Origin: Piper betle
Taxonomy: Eukaryota; Streptophyta; Magnoliopsida; Piperales; Piperaceae
Length of the DNA: 64,000 nucleotides
Direction of reading: 5' to 3'
Assembly (NCBI GenBank): GCA_033002965.1
Contig: JAURVB010006799.1
Location: 1 to 64,000 of the forward strand
Every line of letters starts with the position of its first letter. Within the stretch, counting starts at the first letter, position 1. Positions 42,840 through 56,562 of this stretch are shown piece by piece. The notes under the pieces are model-generated. The model did no database searches and had not been told where the DNA came from. It was given only the letters and a program-made list of their open reading frames with translations. A program made the position numbers and the translations under genes.

Positions 42840-43550
42840 TCAGATAAATAGGATGTTTGTTTGTGCCGGGCATATTCTTAGTTCATTTGTTGAGTAGCTT
42901 TGATGTATGGAAATTCTCATCAATGTTTCTTTTGAAAGAATGACTAGTAATTTTGAGTTTAGAATCTTTATGTTATGGTATTTCTTGTATATTAAATCAT
43001 AAATAAGTCAGATGGTAAATATGTTAGGAAATGGATCGCTTAACTTTGCTAAGACTTTGTTGGCTTTTGTTGTGGAGAAATGAATATGGTTATATGAGGG
43101 GTCTGGACTTTATTTGTCTTATAATTGTGAGTGAGTTCACTTTAGCCTCTTTTTTCATGTATACCTTAAATAAAGTTCTTTTATTGTATAATTTTTTTCT
43201 AAATGATAATATTCTTAGCCTCTTTTTTCATGTATATATACCTTAACAAGTTTTTTATTGTAAATTTTTCTAAAGCGGTAACAATATTCCTTCTCCTCCT
43301 TCCACCTGATATCCAATTCTATCCACGACATAATAATATTCTTTTTTAAATAATCATAATATATGAGCATTATATAGGAAAATTAGATCTTTTTAATGTG
43401 ACTCAAATTTAGTCACTCAAAAGTATTTTAAGCTCATTATTTTTTGTTCAATTATAGTGGTTAAATATTGTTGGATGTGTAGATGAGGTTTGATATGCTT
43501 CTTTATTGTTTAAGATGTGAGTTTGAAACTTTATCTTCTCTTGGCTAGGA
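42840..43550. other. AT-rich stretch without recognised features
   Basis: No family-level coding or RNA signal. A short repeat TTAGCCTCTTTTTTCATGTATA occurs at about 43143 and 43217. Confidence 0.45.
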
Positions 43551-43554
43551 TCAT

Positions 43555-43768
43555 GGCAAACTATGGACAATTCCTGTAATTTCATACATTGATGGAGAAT
43601 TAGATGGTAGAGACTACATTGGTGGAAGCAAGGTGTCTTTTGTGTTGACAAACACCTCAGGATTTAGTGGTGTTTTGAACACTTTATGTGAGAAGACAAT
43701 GATCGATATGGAATTCGTGGACATTGCTAATCACTTGCATGAGATGACCCGTCCAATTTTTCAATAGG
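43555..43768 (+). pseudogene. Possible N-terminal fragment of a MULE-type transposase gene
   Basis: The frame reads GKLWTIPVISYIDGELDGRD, then FSGVLNTLCEKTMIDMEFVD and IANHLHEMTRPIFQ before a stop. The spacing of a small beta-rich start and the KTxID segment recalls the N-terminal domain of plant MuDR transposases, but the match is weak. LTR-A inserted about 70 bp downstream. Confidence 0.25.
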
Positions 43769-43837
43769 ACCGAGGGTCACTTTTGGTTTAACCCGTTAAT
43801 CCCAATTCATAAATACAAGGAAAAAGTAAAATAAACC

Positions 43838-46800
43838 CGTAAAGCCCTATTTTTGTGTTAGGGTTTTACATGATTTTTGTCTTTCCCTCTTTGAGTCAGT
43901 ACCAACTCAGTTCAAACGAACTCGAGTTAGACTAATTTTTAGAATATGAGTATGAGGTCCAGATGGACTTAATAGTATATTATGGAGGCTGAGTATGCCT
44001 GACATTCAAATAATAGTTTTAATTATGATACAATAGAACATGAATTATCACTATATACACGAGGTATACATATGATTTTTATAAGTTAGCTAGGATTTTA
44101 GGCTTAAATCTAGGTTGTTTCAGCGTTTAACATCCGTTTAGGATTTTCTAGGTATTTCATTTGCATGCAGCATAAGAATTTCATATCACTCGAATGTGCC
44201 CCTATGGGCCCATCTCGATTGCATTTAAGGTTTCAAGGCCTATTTCGTCTTTTTGCCTCGATTCCCGCCAATAGAGTCAATTTTAAAACTTGACTCAGTT
44301 TTGACTTCAGACAATCTCGATTCGAACTTTTCATCTGTATGTATATTACTTATACCCATAGGTGGGTCCCACTAGACCACGAGTTGTCAGACAGTTCGAT
44401 CATGCCACATTGCAAGATATGTGCCGAACTATGTCAACCCTAGTTTTCTCCCATTTATATTTCAAACTTTTTTATTGATTTTCAAAGTTACACCACTAGT
44501 GCCGCCACCACTTCGGCTCGCTCGCCAACGAGTCTCCACCTCGCCCTCGGCCATTGGGCCGACACCCCCATGACCGCCTCCCGGCCGACTTTCTAGTCGA
44601 ACCTCTCACGACCACCAGCGCCACTCAGTCGCCACCAGTGACAGAGTTTTACAACCTGCTTCCACCACCGCTGCAATCGTTCAAGCCGTTTTCTCATTCA
44701 CCTGTCCACGTTCGCCTTTCCTCGTCCACCTTCCCCTGCCTGCATTAGCGTCTGCCTGCCTACGTTCGCGCCCACCAACCCATGTCTGAGTCCACCCGTC
44801 TAGTTTAGGTCTACTCAGTCAATCTAGCCCATTTTCCAGTTAACCAAAACCTGGTTGGTGTAGCCCATTTGGTTTGGTCTAGTTCAGTTTGGTTTGGTCT
44901 GATTCAGTCATTTTTGGGCCGTTTTTGTCTGTTCTTACATTATTTTCGGTAATTCAAGAACCTCTATATTAATTTAGATGTATATTCACATGTTTTAACA
45001 TCTTTGGATATTATGATTACACTTCTTTATTTATTATTTTATTTATTTATTTTTGTTATTCATTTCTTATTATTCGTGTATTTATTGATTATAATGCATG
45101 TTTATATGATTACTTATTATTATTAATGGTATATTTACTTATTAATATTGGTCTTATTTATGTTTATTAAATTATATATTATTTATTTACTTATATATTT
45201 GTTTGTTCGCGTACATGTTATTATTTATTTGTATTTAATTATACATTCTTGAATTGTATAACTATGATGTTATTAATATTCATGATTAATGAGTATTAAC
45301 TATTTTCTTATTTATTTATTTATTGAATTATTATTCATTTAATTATTTAATTATTTAATTATTTATATGCTTAGTAACACAAGTATATATGATATTTACT
45401 CGTGTTTACCTGTGAATTTATATAGTATAATTATATTATTATTTTATGATTATAGTATTATTTATGTTCATTTATTTATTATTTACCCAATTATCTATGA
45501 GTGTATTTATTTTTTATTTATTTATTTATTTTTGTTTATTTATTTATTTTTATTATTATGTCTCATTTTACGTGCCAGGTGTTTACTTGTAGGCTTGTTA
45601 GCACTATTTTCTTTATTAGAATATATTGATGATATGAGCACACAACACGAGCATGCATCATATATACATATTAGTATTTTATTTAGCAGTTGGTTCCGAT
45701 GTAGGTCTCGGAGTCCAAGCTCGCCGTAGTTGTGTAGATACGCTTGGAGCTTGGACCACAGGTCCATAGGACTCTCCATCTCTACTTGACTCCTTATGTG
45801 TCAAATTTAATCTTGTGTTTTACATAGGGCAGCATCGGCAATGTTTTATTAGATCTCTCCAATATTGGGTCATTTAACTATATTTTTTACACATGTTTAA
45901 TAAGATTAGAAGGATGAGATCCCTTATTGATTTTCAAACTTAAGCTCCAGAAATTTATAATACAAACGTCATCCCTAAGCCTATTTTATAAGGACACGCA
46001 TTTTTATAGATTTCACGAACAATAAAATGAGTGGTACAGAGATATATAAAGACCGCACTAGTACTCCTTCAAACCCTGAAGTAGTACGGTGTATGAGAGT
46101 GCTTGCATAGCAGTTCATTTCCAAAATTTGTGGCACTAACTTAACTATTCTTTTGGCCACTCGAGTACTATGGTGGGTGATGTGGAAGGTGTGAGGACAT
46201 AAGCTGTAACACCCCAAATCCGGTTCACGCTCGTGAACCAAACCGGCATGTTACAGGCCCCGGTTAGGTCGGCTAACCCGAACCTAACTCATGTGGATCC
46301 AATCTCGGCGTCTTAAGATGAAGATACGATCCATCATGAATGAATAAATATGCAAAATCCTAACATGGTACTACATGAATGACAAGCAATTCAAAATACA
46401 CACCAATACAGTTACGATCAAAATTCTGAAATCAAAACAGACCGGGTCTCCCCTAAAAGTGCAATTAGGGTCCACCCTGTCAAAATAATATATACAGGTA
46501 TATAAGCATATATCAATAATTTCATTAACACACAATCTGATTTCTGGAACTTGGGTCCTAACCCATCATACTTTTGCTGCGCTACTGTGATCATTTCATT
46601 TCGTATCATTATCATGCCTCAAACATTTAATCATGTCATTCACAAAATAATAGCATAATAATACAATATTAAACATTCAAAAGTCTAACATGTGTGTGTG
46701 CACAAGACCTCATTGCTCCTCCGTCCAAGCTGGCTCATCCATCTCGTGCTTATCACCTACATATATATAAGAAAAACGTCAGTAACAAGCGTTACTGGTC

Positions 46801-49592
46801 CGGAAAATAAAATAACTATAACAAACTGGCTATGAGAGCAAACTCTCATCTGAAAGAAAACATCATACTCCACGTGAACACTCTGAAGGGCACTACTGAG
46901 GAGCCACTGGGCTGCAGACCCGGTAGCATCCCGAACTTACTGATCTGCTGTTGTACTGTGCTACTCTCAGCACTTCTTTTTCAGTACTTCTCGTGAAACT
47001 TTATCCTAAGCCCTCTCCTTACCTCCATATTTCTCCTGGCCTTGAGCACGAAGGCCGAGTACTCTCAGGCAGTCGCCTTTAGTACCCTTTGAACCACAAG
47101 TCCGGACATGCGCTGTACTAAACAGTACCCGTAAACCTCCACGTTCTCCGGGTGTGAGGAACTCAAACGCGGAGTTGTCAGGATCCCTCGGGAATGGAAC
47201 AGTCCGCTGGCACTAATCCAGAGCCCGCTTTGACTGTCACGGCATCCTCTGCATGGTACGTGCAGTCGGTTTCTCCATCTCTCGTCTCACTGAAAACTCG
47301 ATAAAACTATATATATAGGCCTGGGAAGGGATTCATATAATAGGCCCGAAGGCAGCTTGTGGTGGATCTTGTTTTCGAAATCATCCTCGAGGGATCTCAT
47401 CCTCGAGGGGTTATTAATCCGGAAAATATTCGATTAAATGACCCGAGTTAAGTGGGATCCAATAAAACACCACTTAACCCGTCCTGCAAATAATAACATA
47501 AACATACAATAGAAAAGCGTAAAAAGAGACGAGTCCTAAACGGACCTGGTAGAAGCTCCAAGCGTGTCATCGCGCCTAGGCGGCGAGCTCCTACTCCGTA
47601 CCTATACATCAAAACTAGATACTAACGCCCGCTAGCTACATGATGCATCAAACTCAATAAATCATCAATCAACAATCAATTAATCATAAATATGAAAAAT
47701 AATTCTAACTCATCCTATTCCTACCAATTTTATTATATTTTTCCTAAGTTATATTACTCGATTAGCATGCTCAACTCGATCTACCTCATTAGATTACTCA
47801 TTATTCATTCTCCCTTAATCTCATCATACAACTTATCATTTCATCCCTAATTAGTCATTAATCACATCAATAAATCAATCCTAGCATGCTGTGCTAGCAC
47901 TCATCATCAATTTTAAATAAATCAATCGGAGGTAATCATACCTCACGTCGTCGGCGATCGGCGACGGCTAGGGTTCCGTCGCGCGTCTCGGAGCTCAAAT
48001 TCGGCGCTCATCGGCATCCGAAGCTCGATCGGGCTCCACTGGGCGAGCCCCGCGGAAGATCCGGTGAATTCCGGCGAATTCCAGAAATTCCGATTTTCCG
48101 GCGGTTTTCCGGCAGCTACTGGCGGTTTTCCGGCGACTTCCGGTGGTTTTCCGGCGACAATCGCCGGCGGCGTCTACTAGCTGGATAGGGTCGTGTTGGG
48201 TACCCTCGGAACCGGCTCGACGAGCCCGACTCATCTATGAGGTCGACGTGGTCGGCCGAGGCAGTGGCTCGCCGGAAATTGGCTAAAACAGGGCCGGCGG
48301 CGATGGGTCGCTAGATCCGGCCGGCCACGGTGGCGATGGCCTCCGTTCCAGTCGGGGAAGGTCGCTGGGTGGTCGGTGGTGCTGAGGCGACCGACCGATC
48401 ACGGCGGCGCTGGTCGCCGGCGACGGAATCGGCGACGGAGGCGCACGCGGGCGCGGCGTCGCGGCGTGGCTTCCTCGCGTCGCGGCGGCCCGGTGGGGGC
48501 CGGACTTGGTCGGGGCAGCAAGGCGGCGCCGTGGCCGGGCTGGGCGGCGTCGACCGGCGGCCAGGCGGCGTCGGCCGTGGCGGCGGTGGCGCGCGAACAG
48601 GGGCGGCGCGGGCGATGGTTTGGGGGAAGAAGAAAGGAAGGGTTGAGGGTGTGTGTGGTGGCAAACTCGTAATTATTACTTGACTCGTCTCTGACTCGAG
48701 TCAAGTATAATAACTAAGTCGTATTAAATCCTAAAAAAATTCATAAAAATCGGGAAAAATCCCGTAAAAACAAACAATTACCAAACATCGTAATGATATG
48801 CTCTAAGACTATCAACCCACCCAAAATGCCCGTAACGCGTCCTAACGCGGTAAACGGCCTAAAACTAATTCTACGATCCATTATATATCGTAATAATAAT
48901 AATAAAAAAAATGAACTGCATACTCTCATATATTCTGATAACTCATTCTTTTCTGCTGTGTTCATGACGTTATCATCATATACTTGGGTACACATGACCC
49001 TCATGGCTCATACACGCGACCGGCGTCGGCTCGGTACACGTGTCCTGAAACTGACTCAACTCGAAAAAATAACGGTCGACCCGACCGGTTCTGAATATAA
49101 AACCCTGACTCGAATCGTGGGTTTTACATAAGCGTTGTATGTATGAATATTAATATCAGTCGTGCATGCAAGCCGACAGTTGCTTAAGTATGTTTGCTTA
49201 CCGTCCAGTGTGAAGCAATCTCGAAGTTTCATAAGTTTTTGTGGGTAATAATGGAATACCCATTTGCCAGTTTGTATTCGTTATTTTTCGGACCAGTAAC
49301 ATTTGTTTTCATATAATATATGTAGGTCTTGCAAATCCTGAGTCGATTTTGGTAAGAGGACAAATCAACACTACACATAAGCTCAGCATAGTTATTTACT
49401 TTCTTACTTTTATTTATATTCGATGTGTTCTGACGTGTATTTAACAGTGTCTTCCATTCTCATGATACCAAGAAGGTTGTTTTGATCTATTTCATTGATC
49501 GAGTCGTACTGACTGATAACTTTAAACATGATTTGACTCAATCATAATATTTTTTATTCGATTCTTAGGTGAACCAAAATCGGCGTGTTACA
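43838..49592 (-). mobile_element. Solo LTR-A (minus), interrupted by LTR-B
   Basis: The right end is TGTAACACGCC on the minus strand (complement of 49582-49592) and the left end is the degenerate complement of TTTACA (CGTAAAGCCC at 43838). The flanks are AAACC at 43833-43837 and AAACC at 49593-49597, a perfect 5-bp target-site duplication. Removing LTR-B and its duplicated TAAGC leaves about 2826 bp. It aligns along its length with LTR-D in opposite orientation. No gag, pol, PBS or PPT is attached, so it is a solo LTR left by recombination. Its middle has TTTATTTATT-rich expansions (45000-45560). Superfamily cannot be fixed without an internal region. Size and TGTAACACCCC-type start suit long-LTR Gypsy elements. 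Confidence 0.85.
46205..49128 (+). mobile_element. Solo LTR-B (plus), nested inside LTR-A
   Basis: Begins TGTAACACCCCAAATCC and ends GTGGGTTTTACA. It is flanked by TAAGC at 46200-46204 and TAAGC at 49129-49133, a perfect 5-bp target-site duplication. Length 2924 bp. It aligns end to end with LTR-C in inverted orientation. A TATA-like ACTATATATATAGGCC lies at about 47305-47320. The GC-rich part (47950-48660) changes sharply at GACTCGAGTCAAG (48696) to AT-rich DNA. Frames in the GC-rich part are low complexity. It is younger than LTR-A because it interrupts it. Confidence 0.9.
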
Positions 49593-49597
49593 AAACC

Positions 49598-50044
49598 ACA
49601 ATGCAAAACAAAATATAACCAAAGTTTATCACTAAATAAAAATTAGTTATTTACTAATAATATAATTATCTCATATACTAGTCATGTTTATGATATAATA
49701 GAGTCAAATAAAGCATGCAACAACAATTAAAATATAAACTCCCATCGAACAAACAATGGTTCACTAATAATAATATATATAATCCAATTATAATCAAGTA
49801 AGTTCATCTAAATAATTACTCATAATTATTTAATGTAGAGTTTATCGCCACTGTCTCCACTGAAATCCCAGGTCATGCTCCAAGCTAGTTACCTGTGGAG
49901 GCAATTCCAAGTTAGTAATAAAATTATTAATATATATAACAATAATGAACAAAATAATAAACCACAGAGTCTACGTCTAACCCTCGTCCAACAAATTTAG
50001 CCGATCTATCGAAAATATTTCTATTTATAATCACAAACTCTGTT
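49598..50044. other. Host DNA between LTR-A and LTR-C
   Basis: AT-rich, no coding signal. With LTR-C removed it is contiguous with 52995 onwards. Confidence 0.5.
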
Positions 50045-51798
50045 TGTAAAACCCGCGATTCGAGTCAGGGTATTATATTCAGAACCATTCAATTCAACCG
50101 TTATTTTTGAGTCGAATCAGTTTCAGAACACGTGTATTAGGCTGACACCAGTCGCGTGTCTGAGCTATGAGGGTCATGCATACCCAAGTATATGATGATA
50201 ACGTCATGAACATAGCAGAACAAAATAAGTTATCAGAATATATAATAGTATGCCAGTTTTTTTTTTAATATATAGTGGATCATAGAATTAGTTTTAGGCC
50301 ATTTACCACGTTACGACGCGTTACGGGTAGTTTGGGTCGGTTGATAGTTCTAGAGCATATCATTATGATGTTTTGGTGTTTATTTGATTTTATAGGATTT
50401 TTTCCGATTTTTTTAGGATTTAATACGACTTAGTTATTATTCTTTATTTGAGCCGGACACGAGTCAAGTATTATTTACGACTTTGCCACCAGGCCCTTTT
50501 CTTTTCTCCCCCGACGTCTTTTTCCCTAAACCCTGATTGCCGCCCCTTTATCTTGTCACCGCCACCGTCGGCCTGCCGTCGATCATCGCTGCCAGGCCCA
50601 CGCCGCGGTGTTGCCGTGCTACCCTAACCAGTCCCCGTTGCTTCCAAGTCGCCGTAACGCTAGAATCAGCCGCGGCTACATTTCGATCGCGTTGTTGATT
50701 CTGCCGCCGGCGACTGTCGCAGCCGCCATCCAGTGGTCGCCTCAACACCATCGACCACCCGGTGACCTTTCCCGACCAGAACGGAGGCCATCGCCACCCA
50801 GGCCGGCCGGATAAGTCCCCCATCGCCGCCACCTCTGTTTTGCCATTTTCTAGCAGCCGCCACCTCTGCCAACCATGTTAACACCGTAGATGCATCGGGC
50901 TCGCTGAGCCGATTCCAATGGTACCCAATATGACCCCTATCCAGCCAGTAGACGCCGCTGGTGATTGTCGCCGAAAAAACTACTGAAACCTGCCGAAAAA
51001 CCGCCAGAACCTGCCGGAAAACCGGATTTGTTTGAATTCATCAGATCTTCCACGGAGCTCATCCAGTCGATCCCTATCGAACTTCGGACGTCGACGAGTG
51101 TAGAATTCGAGCTCCGAGACTCGCGACAGAGCCCTAGTCGGCGTCAATTGCCGACGACGTGAGGTATAATTACCTCCAAATTTATAATTTAAACTTGATG
51201 ATTGTTAGCACAGCATGCTAGGGTTGGTTTATTGATGTTATTAATGCTTAATTATGGATAAAACGATGAGTTGCATGATGAGATTAAGTGTGAATGAAGA
51301 GTAAGTGATCTAATGAGAGCATGATAAGTGAATACGACGTAACTTAGAAAAACGTAATAAAATTGAGTATGAATAGGATGAGTTAGAATTATTTTCACAT
51401 ATATGATTATTTGGGTATATCTGGATACTGTTTGTATTTTGAGTGTGGTGTTCATTGTGTGTGATGTATCATTTAGTTAGCGGGCATTAGTATTTAGTTT
51501 TGATATGTAGGTATAGAGTAGGAGCTCGCCGCCTTGGCGTGATGACACGCTTGGTGCTTCTACCAGGTCTATTTAGGACTTGTCACTATTTTGTGTTCTC
51601 TTCTATTGTATGTTTATTTTATTATTTGCAGGACAAGTTAACTGGTGTTTTATCGGATCCCACTTAACTCGGGTCATTTAACCGAACAGTTTTCCGGATT
51701 AATAACCCCTCGAGGATGAGATCCCTCGAGGATGATTTCAAAAACAAGATCCACCACAAGTTGCCTTCAGGCCTATTATATAAATCCCTACCCATGCC

Positions 51799-51848
<50 letters not shown>

Positions 51849-52989
51849 CGTCGATTTTCAGTGAGACGAGAGATGGAGAAACCGACTGCACGTACCATGA
51901 GCGGATGTCGTGACAGTCAAAGCAGGCTCTGGATTAGTGCCAGCGGACTGTTCCATTCCCAAGGGATCCTGACAACTCCGCGTTTGAGTTCCTCACACCC
52001 GGAGAACGTGGAGGTTTACGGGTACTGTTTAGTACAGCGCATGTCCGGACTTGTGGTTCAAAGGGTACTAAAGGCGACTGCCTGAGAGTACTCGGCCTTC
52101 GTGCTCAAGGCCAGGAGAAATATGGAGGTAAGGAGAGGGCTTAGAATTTGACACCAGAAAATGAAGTAAGAAAATGCCGAGAGAGGCAGCAGCAACAACA
52201 GATCAGTCAGTTCAGGATGCTACCGGGTCTGTAGCCCTGTTGGCTCCTTAGTAGGTGCCCTTCAGAGTGTTCACGAGGAGTATATGATGTTTTCTTTCAT
52301 ATAAGAGTTTGCTCTCATAGCTAGCTTGTTATAGTTATTTTATTTTTCGGACCAGTAATACTTGTTACTGACGTGTTTTATACTATATGTAGGTAATAAT
52401 CACGAGTTAGAGGAGCCAGTTTGGACGGAGGAGCACTGTCGTCGCTTGCACACATGTCAGTTGATTGAGTGGTTATATTTTGTTATGATGTTATTATATT
52501 GATGTGATGTGATTAAATGCTAAAATTTGAGGACATGATGAGATGAAATACTAAGACATGATAACAGGAAAAGGAAATGTGAATAGATTGCAGAGTGGAA
52601 GCGTTGTTGGTTGAGACCCAAGCTTCAGAATGAGTGTATAGTAGATTAGATTCTGTGTGAATGAAATTGTTGATGCATGTCATATATATTTATATATATT
52701 ATTTGATAGGGTGGCCCCTAATTGCACTTTTAGGGGAGATTTTGTGCGTGTTATTTTAGAATTTTTACTAATTTGATTGTAATTGTATTAGTGTGTAATT
52801 TAGTTTGCATGTCATCCATATAGTATCATGTTAGGATTCTGAGCATTCATCCATGTATGATGAGTTGTATCTTCATCTTAAGACGCCGAGATTAGATCCA
52901 CATGAGTTGGGTTCGAGTTAGCCGACCTAACTAGGGCCTGTAACATGCCGGTTTGGTTCATGAGCGTGAACCAGATTTGGGATGTTACA
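50045..52989 (-). mobile_element. Solo LTR-C (minus)
   Basis: On the minus strand it begins TGTAACATCCCAAATC (complement ending at 52989) and ends GCGGGTTTTACA (50045). It is flanked by CTGTT at 50040-50044 and CTGTT at 52990-52994, a perfect 5-bp target-site duplication. Length 2945 bp, colinear with LTR-B. The TATA region has expanded into a (TA)n run (51801-51843). It includes the same GACTCGAGTC-like junction (50448-50485), partly mutated. Confidence 0.9.
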
Positions 52990-52994
52990 CTGTT

Positions 52995-53485
52995 ACTGTC
53001 CCAAAGGGATGATAGTACACCTTATCCCTACCCAGACTCTGATGTCTAACTACGTACTGGGCTATCTCGATTTTCAAACCTCTAACTTAGACCATATCTT
53101 TCATGTAGGAAAACAAAGTCCTGACTTATGCCCAACATACCTTGAACAACCTTCTCAGAATTACGTTACTCAAAGGTTAGTAAATGCGCTCTAGAATCCA
53201 AAAACATACATTAGGGAATGTATATTTATAACCCTCATGTTATGCAACGCGTGAGATAATTACATTCAAACATTACTCAAACACAATCTTAACACATCAA
53301 TAAATACCCCGACAATGCTTAATTATATTTTATTAGAGCGTATATTAATCATTTATTAAGGTTAAAATAAAATATCAGATATCAGGTCAATGTGCGCAGC
53401 TCTGGCTCTAAGCGCTACTACCAAACAATAATTTCACACACACAAGTGTTGCGGCTCTCACCCTCCTAGCTCTCATTGTCGTGAC
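52995..53485. other. Host DNA between LTR-C and LTR-D
   Basis: No recognised coding or RNA feature. It ends in CGTGACCCCAG before LTR-D. Confidence 0.5.
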
Positions 53486-53490
53486 CCCAG

Positions 53491-56003
53491 TGTAACACCC
53501 CAATTTTGGTTCACCTAAGAACCAAATCAAAAATGTCACAATCAATTTGATTCATGTCTAAAGTTATTAATCGGTAATACTCGATCGATAAAATAGAGTC
53601 GAAGCAACCCACTTGGCATCATGAGAATGGAAAGCATTGCTAAATATGCGTCAAAACACATCAAATACAAATAAAAGTAAGAAAGGAAATAACAGCGGTG
53701 AGCTCAAATGTGTGTAGCATTTATCTGTCTTCCCACCAAATTTGACTTAGGGTCGTAAGACCTACATATATAATATGAAAAATATCAGTAACGAGTGTTA
53801 CTGATCCGAAAAATAACTAATATAAACTGGCAAATGGTGTATTCCATTACCCAAGGAAATTTAGAAAACTTCAGAATTTCTTCTACACTGGGTGGTAAAC
53901 AAACATACTTAAATAAGTGTTGGCGTGCCTACATAGACTAATATTCATTTTCGTACATACAATACTTACGGTCCTCACATCCTCCATATTGCACCAACCA
54001 TAGTACTTGAGTGGCAAAAAGAACAGTTAAGTTAGTACCACAAATTCTAAAAATGTGTTGTGTTATGCAGTACCCTCATACTCCATACTATATCAGTTTG
54101 AAGGAGTACTAGTGCGGTCTATATATCCCGTACACACTATTAGTCATAAAAGCCGTAAACCCTTATATTTATATATATAGGCTTTGAGAGAGGATTTAAA
54201 AATTAGTTTTTGGATCTTATTTTTCAAAAACCATCAAGAGGTCTCAACCTTGAAGTTTTATTAAACATGTGTAGAAAATACGATTAAATGCCCCAACATC
54301 GGAGTGATCTGATAAAGCCCCGCCGATGCTGTCCTACATCTAAAACACGGTTAAACACACAGGGAGTCAAGCAGAGATCAAGTAAAGGGAGAGTCCTACA
54401 GACCTGTGGTCCAAGCTCTAAACGCATTGTCATATCTACAACAAGCTCAGACTCTGTAACCTACATCGAAAGTATGACAAGCTCGGACTTCGTAACTTAC
54501 ATTGAAACCCATTGCTAAGTAAAATACTAACATCTCTATATTATGCATGCTCATGGTGTGTGCTCGCATCATCAATACATCCTAATAAATACGACGGTGC
54601 TAAATAAACCTACAACTAAACATCTAGCATGCAAATCGAAACATAATAAAACAAATAACTAATAAACAAATAATAAATAAATACACTCATGAATACATAG
54701 ATAAATAATAAATACTTAAAAGTAAATAATAATCTAATCATAAAATAATACTATCATTATACAATATAAATACACAGCTAAACAAGAATAAATATCTCAT
54801 ACACTCATGTTAGTAAACATATAAATAATTAATAAATAAATACATAATCATTAGATAAATAAATAATTAATTAGTTAATATTAATTAATCATGACTAATA
54901 ATAATATCATAGCTATCCAATACAAAATACATAATTAAATATAAATAAATAATAACAGACACTCAACGAACAAATAAATATATAAATATATATACAATTT
55001 AGTAAACATAAATAAGACTAATATTAATAAGTAAATATAACAAATAATCATATAAACATCCATCATATACGATAAACATATAAATAAAATAAATAAATAA
55101 TAATGAATAAATAAAAACACACATAACATCAAAATATGCTACATAATGTAAATATGAATCTAAACTAATATAGAGGTTCTTAAATTATCAAAAACGGCAA
55201 AAAAACAGCTGAAAATAAAGCTAAACCGAACCAAACCTAGTCAACCCGAGCAAGTGGACCGTGTCCAGCCGAGTTGACTCAATCGAGCAACAGTGCTGAG
55301 CCAAGTAGCTAAACGCGGACATAGGCTCGGTCATGACCATAGACACGAACAGGTGAACAAGACTCGAGCAGGCATACGCAAACACAGATATATAGGTCCG
55401 ACGAGGAGGGCAGTGCTCGTCACCAAAAAATACTGATGGCAGTGCAACTAGGGTCATCGCCGGTTGGGATCAACGGCCCATGTGACGAGAAACATGATAG
55501 TGGTAGTGATCAGCGGAGTCCAGCCGCTAGCTAGCTGAAAAATGGCCAGAAAGGGCTGAATCGCCATTAGGTGTGGTGGCATCGCCAGTAGTGATCACTA
55601 CCACGACGATGGTTGTGGGTGGTCTCAAAATGTCGGCCTCGACAAAAGGAAGTTATGTGGGTGGTCGGATCAGTCGGAGGTGGCTCACTAGTGGCGGGAA
55701 AAGGCTCAAACGATGGCGGCGGTGTTTAAGATGACTACAAAAATGCCGTTGCCAGCGCCGACTTTGGCGACACCGGTGGTCTTAAGAGGTATGGATAGAA
55801 AGCTGGTGACGAGGCCGCCATGGGGGTGCTGGTCTAGTGGCCGAGGGCAAGACAGAGACTAGCCACCTGCAAGTTGAAGTGGCGACAATGTTAAAGGTGT
55901 AAAACTCCAAAAATCAAAGGAAAATCTCTAAGAAATAACTGGGTGATGCTAGGGTTGACGTGGATTAATCTTGCCATGTGGCACGATCGAAATATCCGAC
56001 CTA

Positions 56004-56047
<44 letters not shown>

Positions 56048-56562
56048 GAAAGCTTAGATCGAGACCGTCCAAAATTAAAATTTACTCGAGTCTTAAAAGT
56101 GACTCTAAAGGCGGGAATTGAGACAAAAAGGCTAAATGGGTTTTAAACTCTGAACTCAATCGGGTGAAAATCTGCAAGTCAATCAAGCTAGGTCCATATA
56201 GGCATAATTTGGAGATCCGAAATCTCTATGATGTATGCAAATGAGATACCCTGAAAATTCCAAACAGATACTAAATGTTGAAACGGCTTATATCTAGGCC
56301 TAAAACCCTAGCTAACCTATAAAAATTATAAGTATACCTTGCGTATATACTAGGAGCTCATTCTCTATTGTAGCCTAGCTCAAGTTATTATCTGCATGTT
56401 GGATATACTTAGCTACCATAACATACTCATATAGTCATTTGAGCTCCATACTCATGGTCTGAAAATTAGTTTGGCTCGAGCTCACTTGAACCGACTCGAG
56501 ACTGACCCAAGCCCGGCAAAACTACAAGGGGGTAAAACCCTAACCCAAAGATGGGTTTTACA
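53491..56562 (+). mobile_element. Solo LTR-D (plus), same subfamily as LTR-A
   Basis: Begins TGTAACACCCCAATTTTGG and ends GATGGGTTTTACA, about 3072 bp. It aligns with LTR-A in inverted orientation (GGTTCACCTAAGAACC start; TATATATAGGCTTTGAGAG TATA region at about 54165; TATTTATTTA-rich middle). The immediate flanks CCCAG and CGTGA do not match. CGTGACC occurs on the right flank and 4 bp away from the left end, so the duplication is either decayed or the terminus has 4 extra bases. A (TA)n run at 56008-56042 is internal. No internal retrotransposon genes. Confidence 0.85.

Noticed and set aside
45367..45779. Hydrophobic 120-codon frame (plus) and 79-codon frame (minus)
   Set aside because: Generated by TTTA-repeat expansion within LTR-A; no conservation in LTR-D.
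48311..48704. 117-codon frames in the GC-rich segment of LTR-B
   Set aside because: Inside a solo LTR, low complexity on both strands, not open in the colinear LTR-C.
53390..53450. Primer-binding-site-like word near LTR-D (CTGGCTCTAAGCGCTACTACC)
   Set aside because: Wrong side and orientation for LTR-D, with extra bases relative to the tRNA-Met complement; no adjacent internal domains.
43838..56562. One giant 12-kb palindromic element
   Set aside because: Exact 5-bp duplications place three of the borders at separate insertion sites, so the symmetry comes from related solo LTRs in opposite orientation.
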